From Prevotella sp. CAG:485 (GTDB lineage: Bacteria; Bacteroidota; Bacteroidia; Bacteroidales; Muribaculaceae), in NCBI GenBank assembly GCA_000437495.1, contig FR897855.1, positions 12,804 through 42,558 of the forward strand: a DNA stretch of 29,755 nt, given 5' to 3'. Position numbers and translations under genes: made by a program. Each line of letters starts with the position of its first letter. Positions within the stretch are counted from its first letter, which is position 1. The notes beneath the pieces were generated by a model. That model had not been told where the DNA came from. It searched no databases and was given only the letters and a program-made list of their open reading frames with translations. Below, in pieces: positions 7,979 through 16,222 of the stretch.

Positions 7979-9313
7979 TTATTTGTTTCTGCGGTCAGCC
8001 TGACGGGCCAGCAACTCGCAACTGCGCACAAAGTCTTTGTAGAAATTATACTCGTTGGTCTTTTCAATGCTCAGGTCGGCATCGGAGTTTCCGCCCCAGC
8101 GACGGCAATTATACAAAGGTTCGAAAATTCGGCCTATGAAGTATTCGCGGCTCAGACGCAGCAATACGGCATAATCCTCTCCATAGCTTACGTTCGGGAA
8201 CAGGAATTCCCTGAGAATGCCGGTGAAAAATGCTCTCGGGGCGCCGAAGCCGTTAAGACGCAACGCATTGTCGGCACCATGGCGGTCTGTCCATTCAGCG
8301 TGGTCTATTAAGCCGGGGGGTATGGGGTTGAGGTCAAAATCGGTGAGTACATAACTGCCCACCACGGCGGCACAGTTCGTCTTATAGAAACATTCCAATA
8401 TCTGACTCAACACATGAGTGCCGTTATACACATCGTCGCTGTCGAGCTGCACCACGAAACGACCGCAGTTTTCGTTTGTTACCGCCTTATTCCAGCAGCC
8501 CCCTATGCCCAGATGTTCTTCGGCATCGGGCCGCAGCACAATGAGGCGCGAATCGGTGGCTGCAATGGTGTCGAGTACCTGCGACGTGCCGTCGGTGCTG
8601 CCGTTATCCACTACAATGACGTTGAACGGCATGGGGAGAACCTGACTGAGGGCCGAGTGGACGGCATCGCCGATTGTCTTTACCCGGTTGCGGACCGGAA
8701 TCACCACCGACATCATTACGGGGTAATCGCCCTTTTGGATATCCACTTTGGCTTTGGGACCCGTGAGGGCGCCGATTGTGCGGAGATGGTCGATTAAAAC
8801 CTTCTCCATAGCTATCTGGTAGTCGCGGTTGCGCGGGTCAACATATCCGTGTTGTTTCTCGCCGCTTTTGCGCATATCCACCCTTGGCATGGTGTAGAGT
8901 GTCTCCGGCACGAACGCTATCATGTGAGCCATGCCGAGCGACAGGCGCAGAGCATACCATCCGCCATCGGGCAAATCGGCATCTTCTTCGCTCAAATCAT
9001 TGACTGCGCCGATAACGTCTGCCACATTCACCAGCACCAGGCCTCCTAAATCAAAATCATCGCGCAGACTGCCGGGCTGATACTCTATGCCGGGATGGTT
9101 GGTGTATGTGCCGTCGGGCTCCAGCAACCGATAGCTGCTGAAGACCAAGCATGCGTCGAGGTCATCGGCACACTGGCGCATACGCAAGTCGCAGTTGGCA
9201 TCGGGTATTATCTCGCGGTCGGTGATGCTCAACAGAGCATACTTGTCTAAATCGGCATTTAGCAGATCCTCGCGCAGCTGATTTATATTTTTAAATCGTA
9301 TGATGTCTGTCAT
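7979..9313 (-). CDS. Family 2-type glycosyltransferase with an N-terminal GT-like extension
   Basis: A 444-residue cytoplasmic protein. Residues about 200-430 are a complete GT-A family 2 domain: MSVVIPVRNRVKTIGDAVHSAL, VIVVDNGSTDGT, GGCWNKAV and the metal-binding DSDD at 291-294. Residues 1-195 form a second region (YALLSITDREIIPD, ACLVFSSYRLLEPDGTYT, LVLVNVADVIGAVNDL, GGWYALRLSLG) that reads like a degenerate GT-A half without the normal DxD. It may be a pseudo-enzymatic partner or acceptor-binding domain. There are no membrane helices. It sits 17 bases after the amidase gene and 5 before DUF4922, so it probably transfers sugar to an envelope-related acceptor. Donor and acceptor are not predictable. 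Confidence 0.88.
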   Translation of the reverse strand: MTDIIRFKNINQLREDLLNADLDKYALLSITDREIIPDANCDLRMRQCADDLDACLVFSSYRLLEPDGTYTNHPGIEYQPGSLRDDFDLGGLVLVNVADVIGAVNDLSEEDADLPDGGWYALRLSLGMAHMIAFVPETLYTMPRVDMRKSGEKQHGYVDPRNRDYQIAMEKVLIDHLRTIGALTGPKAKVDIQKGDYPVMMSVVIPVRNRVKTIGDAVHSALSQVLPMPFNVIVVDNGSTDGTSQVLDTIAATDSRLIVLRPDAEEHLGIGGCWNKAVTNENCGRFVVQLDSDDVYNGTHVLSQILECFYKTNCAAVVGSYVLTDFDLNPIPPGLIDHAEWTDRHGADNALRLNGFGAPRAFFTGILREFLFPNVSYGEDYAVLLRLSREYFIGRIFEPLYNCRRWGGNSDADLSIEKTNEYNFYKDFVRSCELLARQADRRNK

Positions 9314-9330
9314 GGTTTTGTTCGGTAAAA

Positions 9331-12300
9331 TTATTTCTCGTCAAGGACTTTGAGAATCTGTTTCATGAGCGTATCGCGGCGGCGTTCGCCGTTGATGGTC
9401 TCAAACGGCACGCTCATTACAAATACACGTCCTTTGCCGGGTTTTGTGAGCATAGCCGCCGTGCGTCCGTTTTCATTGAACAGCAGCATCGGGGTGGCCG
9501 ACACACCTTCGGCAGGGTTGAGGACGTCGGGATTTTCTACAATATAGATGTCTTCGCTGAGAGAGTTGTTGTAGGTCAGGTCGTCGCGCGACATACCGGC
9601 TGCCGTGGCGGCTTCTGTTACTTCAAGCCTTGCATTTAAGGGTCTTTCTATGCGCTCGGCTGTGATGCCGAAGACCTCTTCCGTAAAGCCGGGCGTCTTG
9701 GCGGCTACGTCGCTGCCCACATATTGGCCGCTGATGAAAAGATGTCCGCCTTTATGCACATAGGTCTGCAATTTCTTCTGCAAATCGGCGGGGAAGGCCT
9801 CATACATGATTCCCGACTTGCCATTGCCTATTACGGTGGCTTTCTGCTTGCCTAAAATGAAATCCACGGTCTTGTAGTTCTCCAGCTTAACGTGTCCGGC
9901 TTCCACAGCTCCTGCGCTGCACGACACGAAACCGAAGCCTGCCTTGGCAATGCTTTCGCCATGCTCGGCAACATAATCGAATGTATTGCCGGCAATGACT
10001 TTGTTGACGTAGTTGCTGCCGCTGGCGCCGTGCGAGTTGCCGGCATGTTTGTTGAAGTTGGTCTGATAGCCGGTGAAGCTGATGTCGCGGATATAGGGCA
10101 CGCCGAAATCCTCTTTGGAATCGAGACCTGACCGTCCGTTTTCAGAAAAATGTGCCGGGCCCGATACGCGGTTGAAGCCGTTGACAATGAGGATTTGCTG
10201 CTTGCTGTCGCCAACATCGCGCAATGCCAGCACTTCGCTCGGAAAGCTTAAGCCGCCGTCGTTAACCGCCACAATCTTGAAGCTGTGTATGAGCTTGTCG
10301 GTAACTTTTATGGTGAAATGCGTTGACTTTACCTCTGCAATGCGGCGGAATCCCAACTCCCCTTCCGTGCGTTCAAGAACAACGTATTTATTAGGCATAG
10401 CCGTGGGTTCGAGTTTGTCGGGGGTAGGCTGCCAGCTGAGCTTGTAATCACCTTTATTGCCTTCTCTTACTATGCTGAAATTGCGTACAGGCAGAGGCTG
10501 AATCACCAGCTCGCGGCTCTTGCGCTCGGCAAGGAACCGCGCCATGGCTTTGTAGATGGCTCTGCCCACTGTGAATTGGAAATTCGGGTCAAGGCCATAC
10601 ATCATGTCAGCGTAGTTCTGGTGGCTCATCAGCTCTATAAGCGTTGTGGGCACCTCGGCCACACGAGCCTCAAGATATGACTTGTCCCACATGGAGCGGC
10701 GTGTCCAGCGCGGCTCGTAGGTTGACCTGATGTCAGACGTAATCTGCCTCATGACCATATCGGTGAACATACGCGAGTTGATTCGTGGAGTGCCGTCGGC
10801 ATACGAGGCGCCGCCGTTGGTGTAATAGATACCTAAAGTGCCTACAAAACTGTCGTCTCCGCGTTTACCGGCATCGGTGTGAAGTGCCATGCTGAGGTCG
10901 ATGGGTATTCCCAGTCCTTCCCTCTTAGGTAAAACACGGCTTCCACCGGCAAGATAGTTGACCCAATGTCCGCGGTCGGTATAATCATCCTTGTAGTCGT
11001 TTGAGCCGTGGTAGGGCGAATAGACCGATTCCGGGAAACCGGCCCATTGTAGCCAGTAACGAGCCCCCTCAAGATAGCGCGGCAGTCCCGAAGTGGAGAA
11101 ATGAGGAGTACGCGAAACCTGCGGCACAGGAGGCGGCGTAACGGTTGTTGAGTCATCCTGAGCGTCAACAGAGCCGCCGTCATCTTCATCATCTTCATCG
11201 GCTTCCGGTTCGTTGGCAACGGTGTTTGCCTCGGGTGTGGAAGGGTCATAGTAAATGTCGCTGCGGCGTGCAGAACGCTCTATATTACCCATGCCTCCGC
11301 CTATTTTTACAGCATCGGCCGTTACCACCGTGCCACTCCCCTTCTTAGTCAGATTGGTCAGCGCCACAACAGGCTCGTTTTCGCATGAGCCGGCTTTGAA
11401 GGGGAAAGTGCCGAGATAAATCCATGTGCCTCCGCCCATTTTCTGATTCACCACAAATTCACGCGAGCCGCCCGAGTAATTCACAGTGTAGTGGGCATCG
11501 GTGGTTGAGTTTGGCAATGTCTTATAGCTTACGTAAACGGCATATTCTCCCTGCTTGGGAATGTCGGCATACCATCCGGCAACAGAAAGCTTGCCCTTGG
11601 TTACGGTGGGCACTTCCATATAAGTGCCGTTGGTGAAAGGATTCTCCGTGTCCCTGAAGGCCGGCAAATCGTAGATAAATCCCTCTCCTTCGCCTACTTT
11701 CCATTTCTGTGAGCCGTTGGATATGCGGAAGTCTGACTGCGAATATACCTTTCCTCCGGGATAAACATCATTATCTACAATCACCTCATTGTTATTGACA
11801 TCGCGTTCGCGGGGCAGGAATACGTTAGCGCCCGCATTCTCAAGCATAGGAACCACGTAATTGAGAATATAGCTCATGGGGTAAACATCCTCAATAGTCT
11901 CAAAGAGGAAGCCTCGCTGCCATGCCCATGCGTTTGAGGCATTGCGGAAATATCGGCCATGACTGTGCCAAAGAGCTATATTGTCGTTGTTCATGCCCTT
12001 GGCAAAAGTTGACCAAGGGTCGGTAGGCTTGATAAACACCGGGTTGCGGCGGGCGCTTTCGGGGAGTTTGTCGATGCGCGAAATATAGTAGGCCAGGTCG
12101 TGGCGCCCCACTTTCAGCACCACCGAATAATGCCTTACGGAGTCGGGCAACGCACGTTGCACAGTGCCCTTCAGACCGGCTATATAATGCTGATTTATAG
12201 GCAGATAGGTGAAATTGTCATTCAATCCCACCTTGGCTTCGTGCAGCCGCTTGTCGAGAGTTACGGAGTTCACCCTCAGGCCGCCGGGGTTTTGCTCTGC

Positions 12301-12705
12301 CGGCACCCATTTCAGCACGGCAGCGTTCACGGCAATTGTCAGAGAATCGTTTTGAGCCACCTCAGGCGTTACGCGCGGTTTCGACTGGCGTTTGGCCCGT
12401 GTGGCTGCAGGTTTGTTTGACGCTCCCGAACTATTGCGCGATGCTTTGCGGTTGCGCGAGGATTTACTGCTTTTCTTGTCCTCTTTCTTGCTATTCTTTT
12501 TCTTCTTTTTCTTCTTGGACGAAGAATCGGAATCATCTTTGTCCTTTTTCTTTTTCTTTGAGGATTTCTTCTTTGAAGAGCTCGTAGAAGTCTGTTCGGT
12601 TTTTGCCTTAGTCTTCGACTTCTTACGAGCATCCATATTGCCCGGGAGGGCAAAGAAAAATAAAAGGAGAGCAGAGAGTATGAGGATTGTGTATTTTCGG
12701 TTCAT
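9331..12705 (-). CDS. Exported N-acetylmuramoyl-L-alanine amidase-like protein with golvesin insert, Fn3 and ThuA-like C-terminus
   Basis: A 1124-residue exported protein, often annotated as xanthan lyase in Bacteroidota. It has a signal peptide (1-26) without lipobox. Residues 28-110 are extremely rich in Lys and Ser, like a basic stalk. Next comes the first half of an amidase_3-type domain (WHSHG at 246-250, AGANVFLPRERD near 291), then an inserted golvesin-like beta domain (about 330-480, YADIPKQGEYAVYVSY, GGGTWIYLGTF). An Asp/Glu linker of about 500-540 leads to the rest of the amidase (ALHTDAG near 607, LIELMSHQN near 690). The His and Glu of these motifs match amidase_3 zinc and catalytic positions. 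An Fn3-like region (about 760-860) and a ThuA/GATase-like domain (about 868-1124, with FGFVSCSAGAVEAG) follow. Peptidoglycan cleavage is likely; real substrate untested. Confidence 0.85.
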   Translation of the reverse strand: MNRKYTILILSALLLFFFALPGNMDARKKSKTKAKTEQTSTSSSKKKSSKKKKKDKDDSDSSSKKKKKKKNSKKEDKKSSKSSRNRKASRNSSGASNKPAATRAKRQSKPRVTPEVAQNDSLTIAVNAAVLKWVPAEQNPGGLRVNSVTLDKRLHEAKVGLNDNFTYLPINQHYIAGLKGTVQRALPDSVRHYSVVLKVGRHDLAYYISRIDKLPESARRNPVFIKPTDPWSTFAKGMNNDNIALWHSHGRYFRNASNAWAWQRGFLFETIEDVYPMSYILNYVVPMLENAGANVFLPRERDVNNNEVIVDNDVYPGGKVYSQSDFRISNGSQKWKVGEGEGFIYDLPAFRDTENPFTNGTYMEVPTVTKGKLSVAGWYADIPKQGEYAVYVSYKTLPNSTTDAHYTVNYSGGSREFVVNQKMGGGTWIYLGTFPFKAGSCENEPVVALTNLTKKGSGTVVTADAVKIGGGMGNIERSARRSDIYYDPSTPEANTVANEPEADEDDEDDGGSVDAQDDSTTVTPPPVPQVSRTPHFSTSGLPRYLEGARYWLQWAGFPESVYSPYHGSNDYKDDYTDRGHWVNYLAGGSRVLPKREGLGIPIDLSMALHTDAGKRGDDSFVGTLGIYYTNGGASYADGTPRINSRMFTDMVMRQITSDIRSTYEPRWTRRSMWDKSYLEARVAEVPTTLIELMSHQNYADMMYGLDPNFQFTVGRAIYKAMARFLAERKSRELVIQPLPVRNFSIVREGNKGDYKLSWQPTPDKLEPTAMPNKYVVLERTEGELGFRRIAEVKSTHFTIKVTDKLIHSFKIVAVNDGGLSFPSEVLALRDVGDSKQQILIVNGFNRVSGPAHFSENGRSGLDSKEDFGVPYIRDISFTGYQTNFNKHAGNSHGASGSNYVNKVIAGNTFDYVAEHGESIAKAGFGFVSCSAGAVEAGHVKLENYKTVDFILGKQKATVIGNGKSGIMYEAFPADLQKKLQTYVHKGGHLFISGQYVGSDVAAKTPGFTEEVFGITAERIERPLNARLEVTEAATAAGMSRDDLTYNNSLSEDIYIVENPDVLNPAEGVSATPMLLFNENGRTAAMLTKPGKGRVFVMSVPFETINGERRRDTLMKQILKVLDEK

Positions 12706-12789
12706 TACATACTTATTTATACACCCCGCCTGCGAAGTGTAGAACAGTTACTGCCAAGGCAACATTATCATGTTCCCCCGGCATTTATG

Positions 12790-12797
12790 CAAAGGTA
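12790..12797 (-). promoter_or_regulatory. Probable promoter -7 box of the amidase operon
   Basis: The minus strand reads TACCTTTG, a match to the Bacteroidota TAnnTTTG box, about 85 bases upstream of the amidase start, implying a leader near 80 bases. I found no good TTTG at the usual -33 spacing, so this is a moderate candidate. Confidence 0.5.
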
Positions 12798-12820
12798 GTA
12801 ATTATTTTCGGTATGTGTCT

Positions 12821-12847
12821 GTTAAAAGTTATTAAACGACTTTTAAC
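12821..12847. repeat. Perfect 9-base inverted repeat upstream of the amidase operon
   Basis: GTTAAAAGT (12821-12829) and ACTTTTAAC (12839-12847) are perfectly complementary across a 9-base spacer. They lie between the stop of the MBL-fold hydrolase gene and the amidase promoter box. The arms are AT-rich and no T-run follows, so a regulator site is as likely as a weak terminator. Confidence 0.45.
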
Positions 12848-12865
12848 TCACTGTCTATCAGAGTC

Positions 12866-13510
12866 TTAGCCTTTTAGGAAAGGATTGTTCCTAAGCTCGG
12901 CGCCAATAGTGGTGGGATTGCCGTGACCCGGATATACCACCGTTTTAGGCGGCAACGTCATCAGCTTTTCGTGTACGGCATTTATCAGCTGCCGGTAGCT
13001 GCCGCCGGGCAAATCAGTGCGGCCTATGGAGCCTTCAAACAGCGAGTCGCCTGAAAGTAGGAAATGGTCTTCTTCGCAATAAAGTGCTATGCCGCCGGGA
13101 CTGTGTCCGGGCACTTCAAGCACCTTCAGCTTCCCTTCGCCTATCTCCACAATGTCGCCGTCGTTGAGAAAGGTGGAAATCTCAGTGCCTTGCGGTTCAA
13201 AGTCGAGCATAAATTCGCGAGCCTGACTTTTGAGCGACTCGCCCAATGGCTTGTCGTTGATATTGGCTGCGGCTTTCACTCCATATTCCCTCATCACGAA
13301 CCCGTTTCCGCAGGCATGGTCAATATGCAGATGAGTGTTGATGAGTATGGAGACCTCGAGCTTCTCGCGCTCTATAAAAGCTTGCAGAGCCTTCTCCTCA
13401 TCTTCCGAACTCATGCCCGGGTCTATTACGGCTGCCTTACCCGTGGAAGGATCCCAGACAACGTACGTATTGATGCCGAAAAGGCGGAATATGAATCGTG
13501 CGATTTTCAT
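12866..13510 (-). CDS. Metallo-beta-lactamase-fold hydrolase (glyoxalase II-like)
   Basis: A 214-residue cytoplasmic hydrolase with the full metal-site set: THLHIDH (His60, His62, Asp64, His65), PGHSPGG, SGDSLFEGSIGRTDLPGG and a final YPGHGNPTT. This is the small glyoxalase II-like/YcbL branch of the metallo-beta-lactamase superfamily, usually thioester hydrolases that bind two metal ions. The exact substrate is unknown; hydroxyacyl-glutathione is unlikely to be the natural one in an anaerobe. Its ATG shares a 4-base ATGA overlap with the rsmG stop, so the two are translationally coupled. It is the last gene of the minus-strand run that begins at the M23 gene. Confidence 0.9.
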   Translation of the reverse strand: MKIARFIFRLFGINTYVVWDPSTGKAAVIDPGMSSEDEEKALQAFIEREKLEVSILINTHLHIDHACGNGFVMREYGVKAAANINDKPLGESLKSQAREFMLDFEPQGTEISTFLNDGDIVEIGEGKLKVLEVPGHSPGGIALYCEEDHFLLSGDSLFEGSIGRTDLPGGSYRQLINAVHEKLMTLPPKTVVYPGHGNPTTIGAELRNNPFLKG

Positions 13511-14130
13511 AGCGGTGTGAAAACAAGTTTTTTGGTTTCAAAAAATGGTTCGGAGAAATAATCTGTCAGCGGCACTACTACCGAAGGTCGGCGGCAGCTT
13601 TTCAGTTCCGTTTCAAGGTCTCCTCCTTTCAGCGTTATCAGCCCGTTGGGAATGGCGTTGCGTTGCTTGGGAGCAATATTGCGCCTCACAGCCTTTATCA
13701 GGTCAGCCTGCGGCATGACGGCTCGGCTCACCACGAAATCGAATTTATCGTGACATTCGCCGCTGTCGCCATGTTGAAACGTTACATTGTCTAGCTGCAA
13801 ATCGTTGGCAAAGCTGCGGGCAGCCTCAATCTTCTTCCCTATCCTGTCTATGAGGTGAAATTCCACCTGCGGGAACATAACAGCCAAAGGGAGTCCGGGG
13901 AGACCGCCACCGGTGCCGAGGTCCATGATACGGCTTCCCGGCGTAAACTGTATGTAACGGGCTATGGCCAGAGAATGGAGAATGTGAGCCACCTCAATGT
14001 TGTCAACATCGCGGCGTGAAATCAGATTCACCTTCTCATTATACGCCTTCAGACTGTCGGCAAGCTGTTGCAGCTGACCAAGCTGACGGTCGGTAAGTTC
14101 CAGGAAATAACGGGCTATGCGCTGTTGCAT
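13507..14130 (-). CDS. rsmG: 16S rRNA (guanine-527-N7)-methyltransferase
   Basis: RsmG (GidB) methylates N7 of G527 in the 530 loop of 16S rRNA using SAM; its loss gives low-level streptomycin resistance in other bacteria. The 207-residue length is normal. The N-terminal YNEKVNLISRRDVDNIEVAHILHSLAIA is diagnostic, followed by the SAM loop IMDLGTGGGLPGLPLAVMFP, VEFHLIDRIGKKIEAARSF and the late VVSRAVMPQADL. The start at 14130 gives MQQRIARYFLELTDRQL. It lies 41 bases after pyrD and overlaps the hydrolase gene by 4 bases, so it is probably in the pyr transcript, though an own promoter in the gap cannot be excluded. Confidence 0.95.
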   Translation of the reverse strand: MQQRIARYFLELTDRQLGQLQQLADSLKAYNEKVNLISRRDVDNIEVAHILHSLAIARYIQFTPGSRIMDLGTGGGLPGLPLAVMFPQVEFHLIDRIGKKIEAARSFANDLQLDNVTFQHGDSGECHDKFDFVVSRAVMPQADLIKAVRRNIAPKQRNAIPNGLITLKGGDLETELKSCRRPSVVVPLTDYFSEPFFETKKLVFTPL

Positions 14131-14171
14131 ATCTTTAAAACGCAGCTTTACGATAAGAGTTTATCAGGAGT

Positions 14172-15077
14172 TTATATTATGCCGCGTAACTCGCTTATAG
14201 AAGCCACTTTATGGCGGCGGCCGTAATCGTTGAGATAATCCACCACAGCGGCTCCCACGGCAGGATGCACAAAGTTGGCCGTGCCAATCTGAACCGCTGT
14301 TGCGCCCGCCATTATGAACTCCAGCGCATCGGCGCCCGAAGCTATGCCGCCGAGCCCAATAACCGGAATTTTGACCGCCTTGGCCACCTGCCAAACCATG
14401 CGTACGGCAACCGGTTTGACGGCAGGACCTGAGAGTCCGCCGGTTATGGTGCTGAGCATCGGCCGTTGACGCTCAACGTCTATCGCCATACCCAACAGAG
14501 TGTTTATCAGCGACACGCTGTCGGCGCCCTCAGCCTCAACAGCCTTTGCTATCGAGGCTATGTCCGTAACATTGGGCGATAACTTCACAATCATGGTTCG
14601 CGGGAAAGCCTTGCGGCAAGCACGAGTTACGGCAGCAGCTCCCTCGCAGGTGGTGCCGAAGGCCATGCCGCCCGTCTTTACGTTGGGACACGAAATGTTT
14701 ATCTCCACTGCCGGAATGTTCTCCAGCTCCGCTATCCGGCTGCAAACTGCTGCATAATCTTCCACACGGCTGCCACTGACGTTGACAACAACTGCCGTGT
14801 CTAAATCCTTAATCTGCGGATAGATATGGGTGGCGAAATATTCCACACCCTTGTTCTGCAGACCCACCGCATTGAGCATTCCTGAAGGCGTCTCTGCCAT
14901 GCGTGGATAAGGGTTCCCCTGTCGCGGCTCAAGAGTGGTGCCTTTTACTATTATGCCGCCCAGTCGGCTCAAGTCGAGCAACGGCGCATATTCAGGTCCG
15001 TAACCGAAAGTGCCGGATGCTGTCATCACGGGATTGCGCAGTTCCAGCGCACCTATCTTTACTCTTAAATCTGCCAT
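14172..15077 (-). CDS. pyrD: Dihydroorotate dehydrogenase, class 1B catalytic subunit
   Basis: PyrD (DHODB catalytic subunit) oxidises dihydroorotate to orotate with FMN in pyrimidine synthesis and passes electrons to PyrK and then NAD. I start at the Met at 15075-15077 (MADLRVKIGALELRNPVMTASG), giving 301 residues and a 13-base overlap with pyrK. The upstream ATG at 15122 would extend far into pyrK. Motifs seen: TASGTFGYG, KGTTLEPRQGNPYPR, NAVGLQNKGVE, EINISCPNVKTGG with the likely catalytic Cys130, and the FMN-binding GLGGIASGADALEFIMAGATAVQIGTA. Everything fits a complete, active class 1B enzyme. Confidence 0.95.
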   Translation of the reverse strand: MADLRVKIGALELRNPVMTASGTFGYGPEYAPLLDLSRLGGIIVKGTTLEPRQGNPYPRMAETPSGMLNAVGLQNKGVEYFATHIYPQIKDLDTAVVVNVSGSRVEDYAAVCSRIAELENIPAVEINISCPNVKTGGMAFGTTCEGAAAVTRACRKAFPRTMIVKLSPNVTDIASIAKAVEAEGADSVSLINTLLGMAIDVERQRPMLSTITGGLSGPAVKPVAVRMVWQVAKAVKIPVIGLGGIASGADALEFIMAGATAVQIGTANFVHPAVGAAVVDYLNDYGRRHKVASISELRGII

Positions 15078-15832
15078 TTCAGTTGCTTTATATTGAATAC
15101 CGGACCTTTGGTGCAAGTACATTCGTTGCCGCTGACAGTGTCTTCAACGCAACACAGACAAGCGCCCAAACCGCAAGCCATCTTATTCTCCAGACTCACC
15201 TCACACTCAATGCCACGCGTGTATGCCGAAGCTGCCACCGCCCTCATCATGGGCATCGGACCGCAACAGTATATCATATCGCTGTGGGCAACGAAGCGGA
15301 AATGTTGCGTCACCAGTCCTTTCTCGCCCAATGAGCCGTCTTCTGTGCTGATATGCAGCTTGCCATACTTCTCAAACTCGTCGAGCAGAGGAAGGTCAGT
15401 TTTGCTGCGAGCACCGAGCAAGAATTCCGGCTTGTTGCCCTGTGTATAGAGTTTCTTTCCGAGATAGAGAAGCGGCGCTATACCCACACCGCCGCCAACC
15501 AACAGCAAACGGGCATCGGGGGCAATGTCGGTGGTGAAACCATGGCCTAAAGGCAGAATCACACTCAGCTTTTCCCCTTTCTCACATTCGCTGATGGCCT
15601 TTGAGCCTCGGCCCAAATCCTTCACCAACAGCCACAATAAGCCGTCGGCAACGTTGCACACCGAGATGGGACGACGCAGCAAAACGCCGGCACGTTTGGG
15701 CGCTAAAACGTTTACAAACTGGCCGGGTAAAATTTCGGGCAACGGCCCTTCAGCCTTCATTTTCAACAGCGAGAGGCCTGCGCCATAATGACTTACGGCC
15801 TCAACGCGTAATTCAAAGTCTTTATAGTTCAT
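15065..15832 (-). CDS. pyrK: Dihydroorotate dehydrogenase electron-transfer subunit
   Basis: PyrK carries FAD and a 2Fe-2S cluster and links the PyrD FMN to NAD. The 255 residues read as a ferredoxin-reductase-like protein: the flavin-binding RRPISVCNV, KGEKLSVILPLGHGF, the NAD-side LLVGGGVGIAPLLYLGKKL, YCCGPMPMMRAV, then the C-terminal cluster segment CGLGACLCC and NECTCTKGPVF with four cluster Cys. The start MNYKDFELRVEAVSHYG lies 11 bases inside the 3' end of the MerR gene, and its stop is inside the pyrD start region, so the three are tightly coupled. Confidence 0.95.
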   Translation of the reverse strand: MNYKDFELRVEAVSHYGAGLSLLKMKAEGPLPEILPGQFVNVLAPKRAGVLLRRPISVCNVADGLLWLLVKDLGRGSKAISECEKGEKLSVILPLGHGFTTDIAPDARLLLVGGGVGIAPLLYLGKKLYTQGNKPEFLLGARSKTDLPLLDEFEKYGKLHISTEDGSLGEKGLVTQHFRFVAHSDMIYCCGPMPMMRAVAASAYTRGIECEVSLENKMACGLGACLCCVEDTVSGNECTCTKGPVFNIKQLKWQI

Positions 15833-16205
15833 TTTCCTTATCTTCTATTCCAAGTGTCTGCGCCCTCACATTCAGGCTTTTGAGCAATGACGAAAGAGTG
15901 TCGCGTACATTCTCCAGTCGTTCTATGGCACGTATGCGGCGGCTCACATTGCCTCTGTTATGACGCATCTGCTCTTTGGCGGCTTCTAATTTCAGACCGC
16001 GGTTGCGCAGCAGATAGCTTATCACCCGAATCATCTCAATGTCGGCGGGTGTGTAATAACGCACATTCGATGCACTGCGGCGCGGATTCAGGCAGTCGAA
16101 CTCCTTTTCCCAGAAACGCAGGGTGGATTGTTGCACTCCCAACATTTCCGCCACATCTTTTATCTTGTAGTATTGCTTGCCGAGCTGCGGCTTTTCAGTG
16201 TCCAT
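15822..16205 (-). CDS. MerR-family transcriptional regulator
   Basis: A 127-residue DNA-binding protein. The N-terminal winged helix reads YYKIKDVAEMLGVQQSTLRFWEKEFDCLNPRRSASNVRYYTPADIEMI, the standard MerR HTH and wing. A helical tail (about 80-120) is likely the antiparallel coiled-coil dimer. There are no metal-binding Cys or ligand domain, so it is a short Bacteroidota-type MerR whose signal is unknown. It lies between the M23 peptidase gene (17-base gap) and pyrK (11-base overlap). That placement makes control of its own operon possible but is not evidence of it. Confidence 0.92.
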   Translation of the reverse strand: MDTEKPQLGKQYYKIKDVAEMLGVQQSTLRFWEKEFDCLNPRRSASNVRYYTPADIEMIRVISYLLRNRGLKLEAAKEQMRHNRGNVSRRIRAIERLENVRDTLSSLLKSLNVRAQTLGIEDKENEL

Positions 16206-16222
16206 GTCAAAAATACTCAGTA

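Noticed and set aside
12392..12742. Plus-strand frame rich in Phe and Leu
   Set aside because: It is the shadow of the Lys/Ser-rich stalk of the amidase read in antisense.
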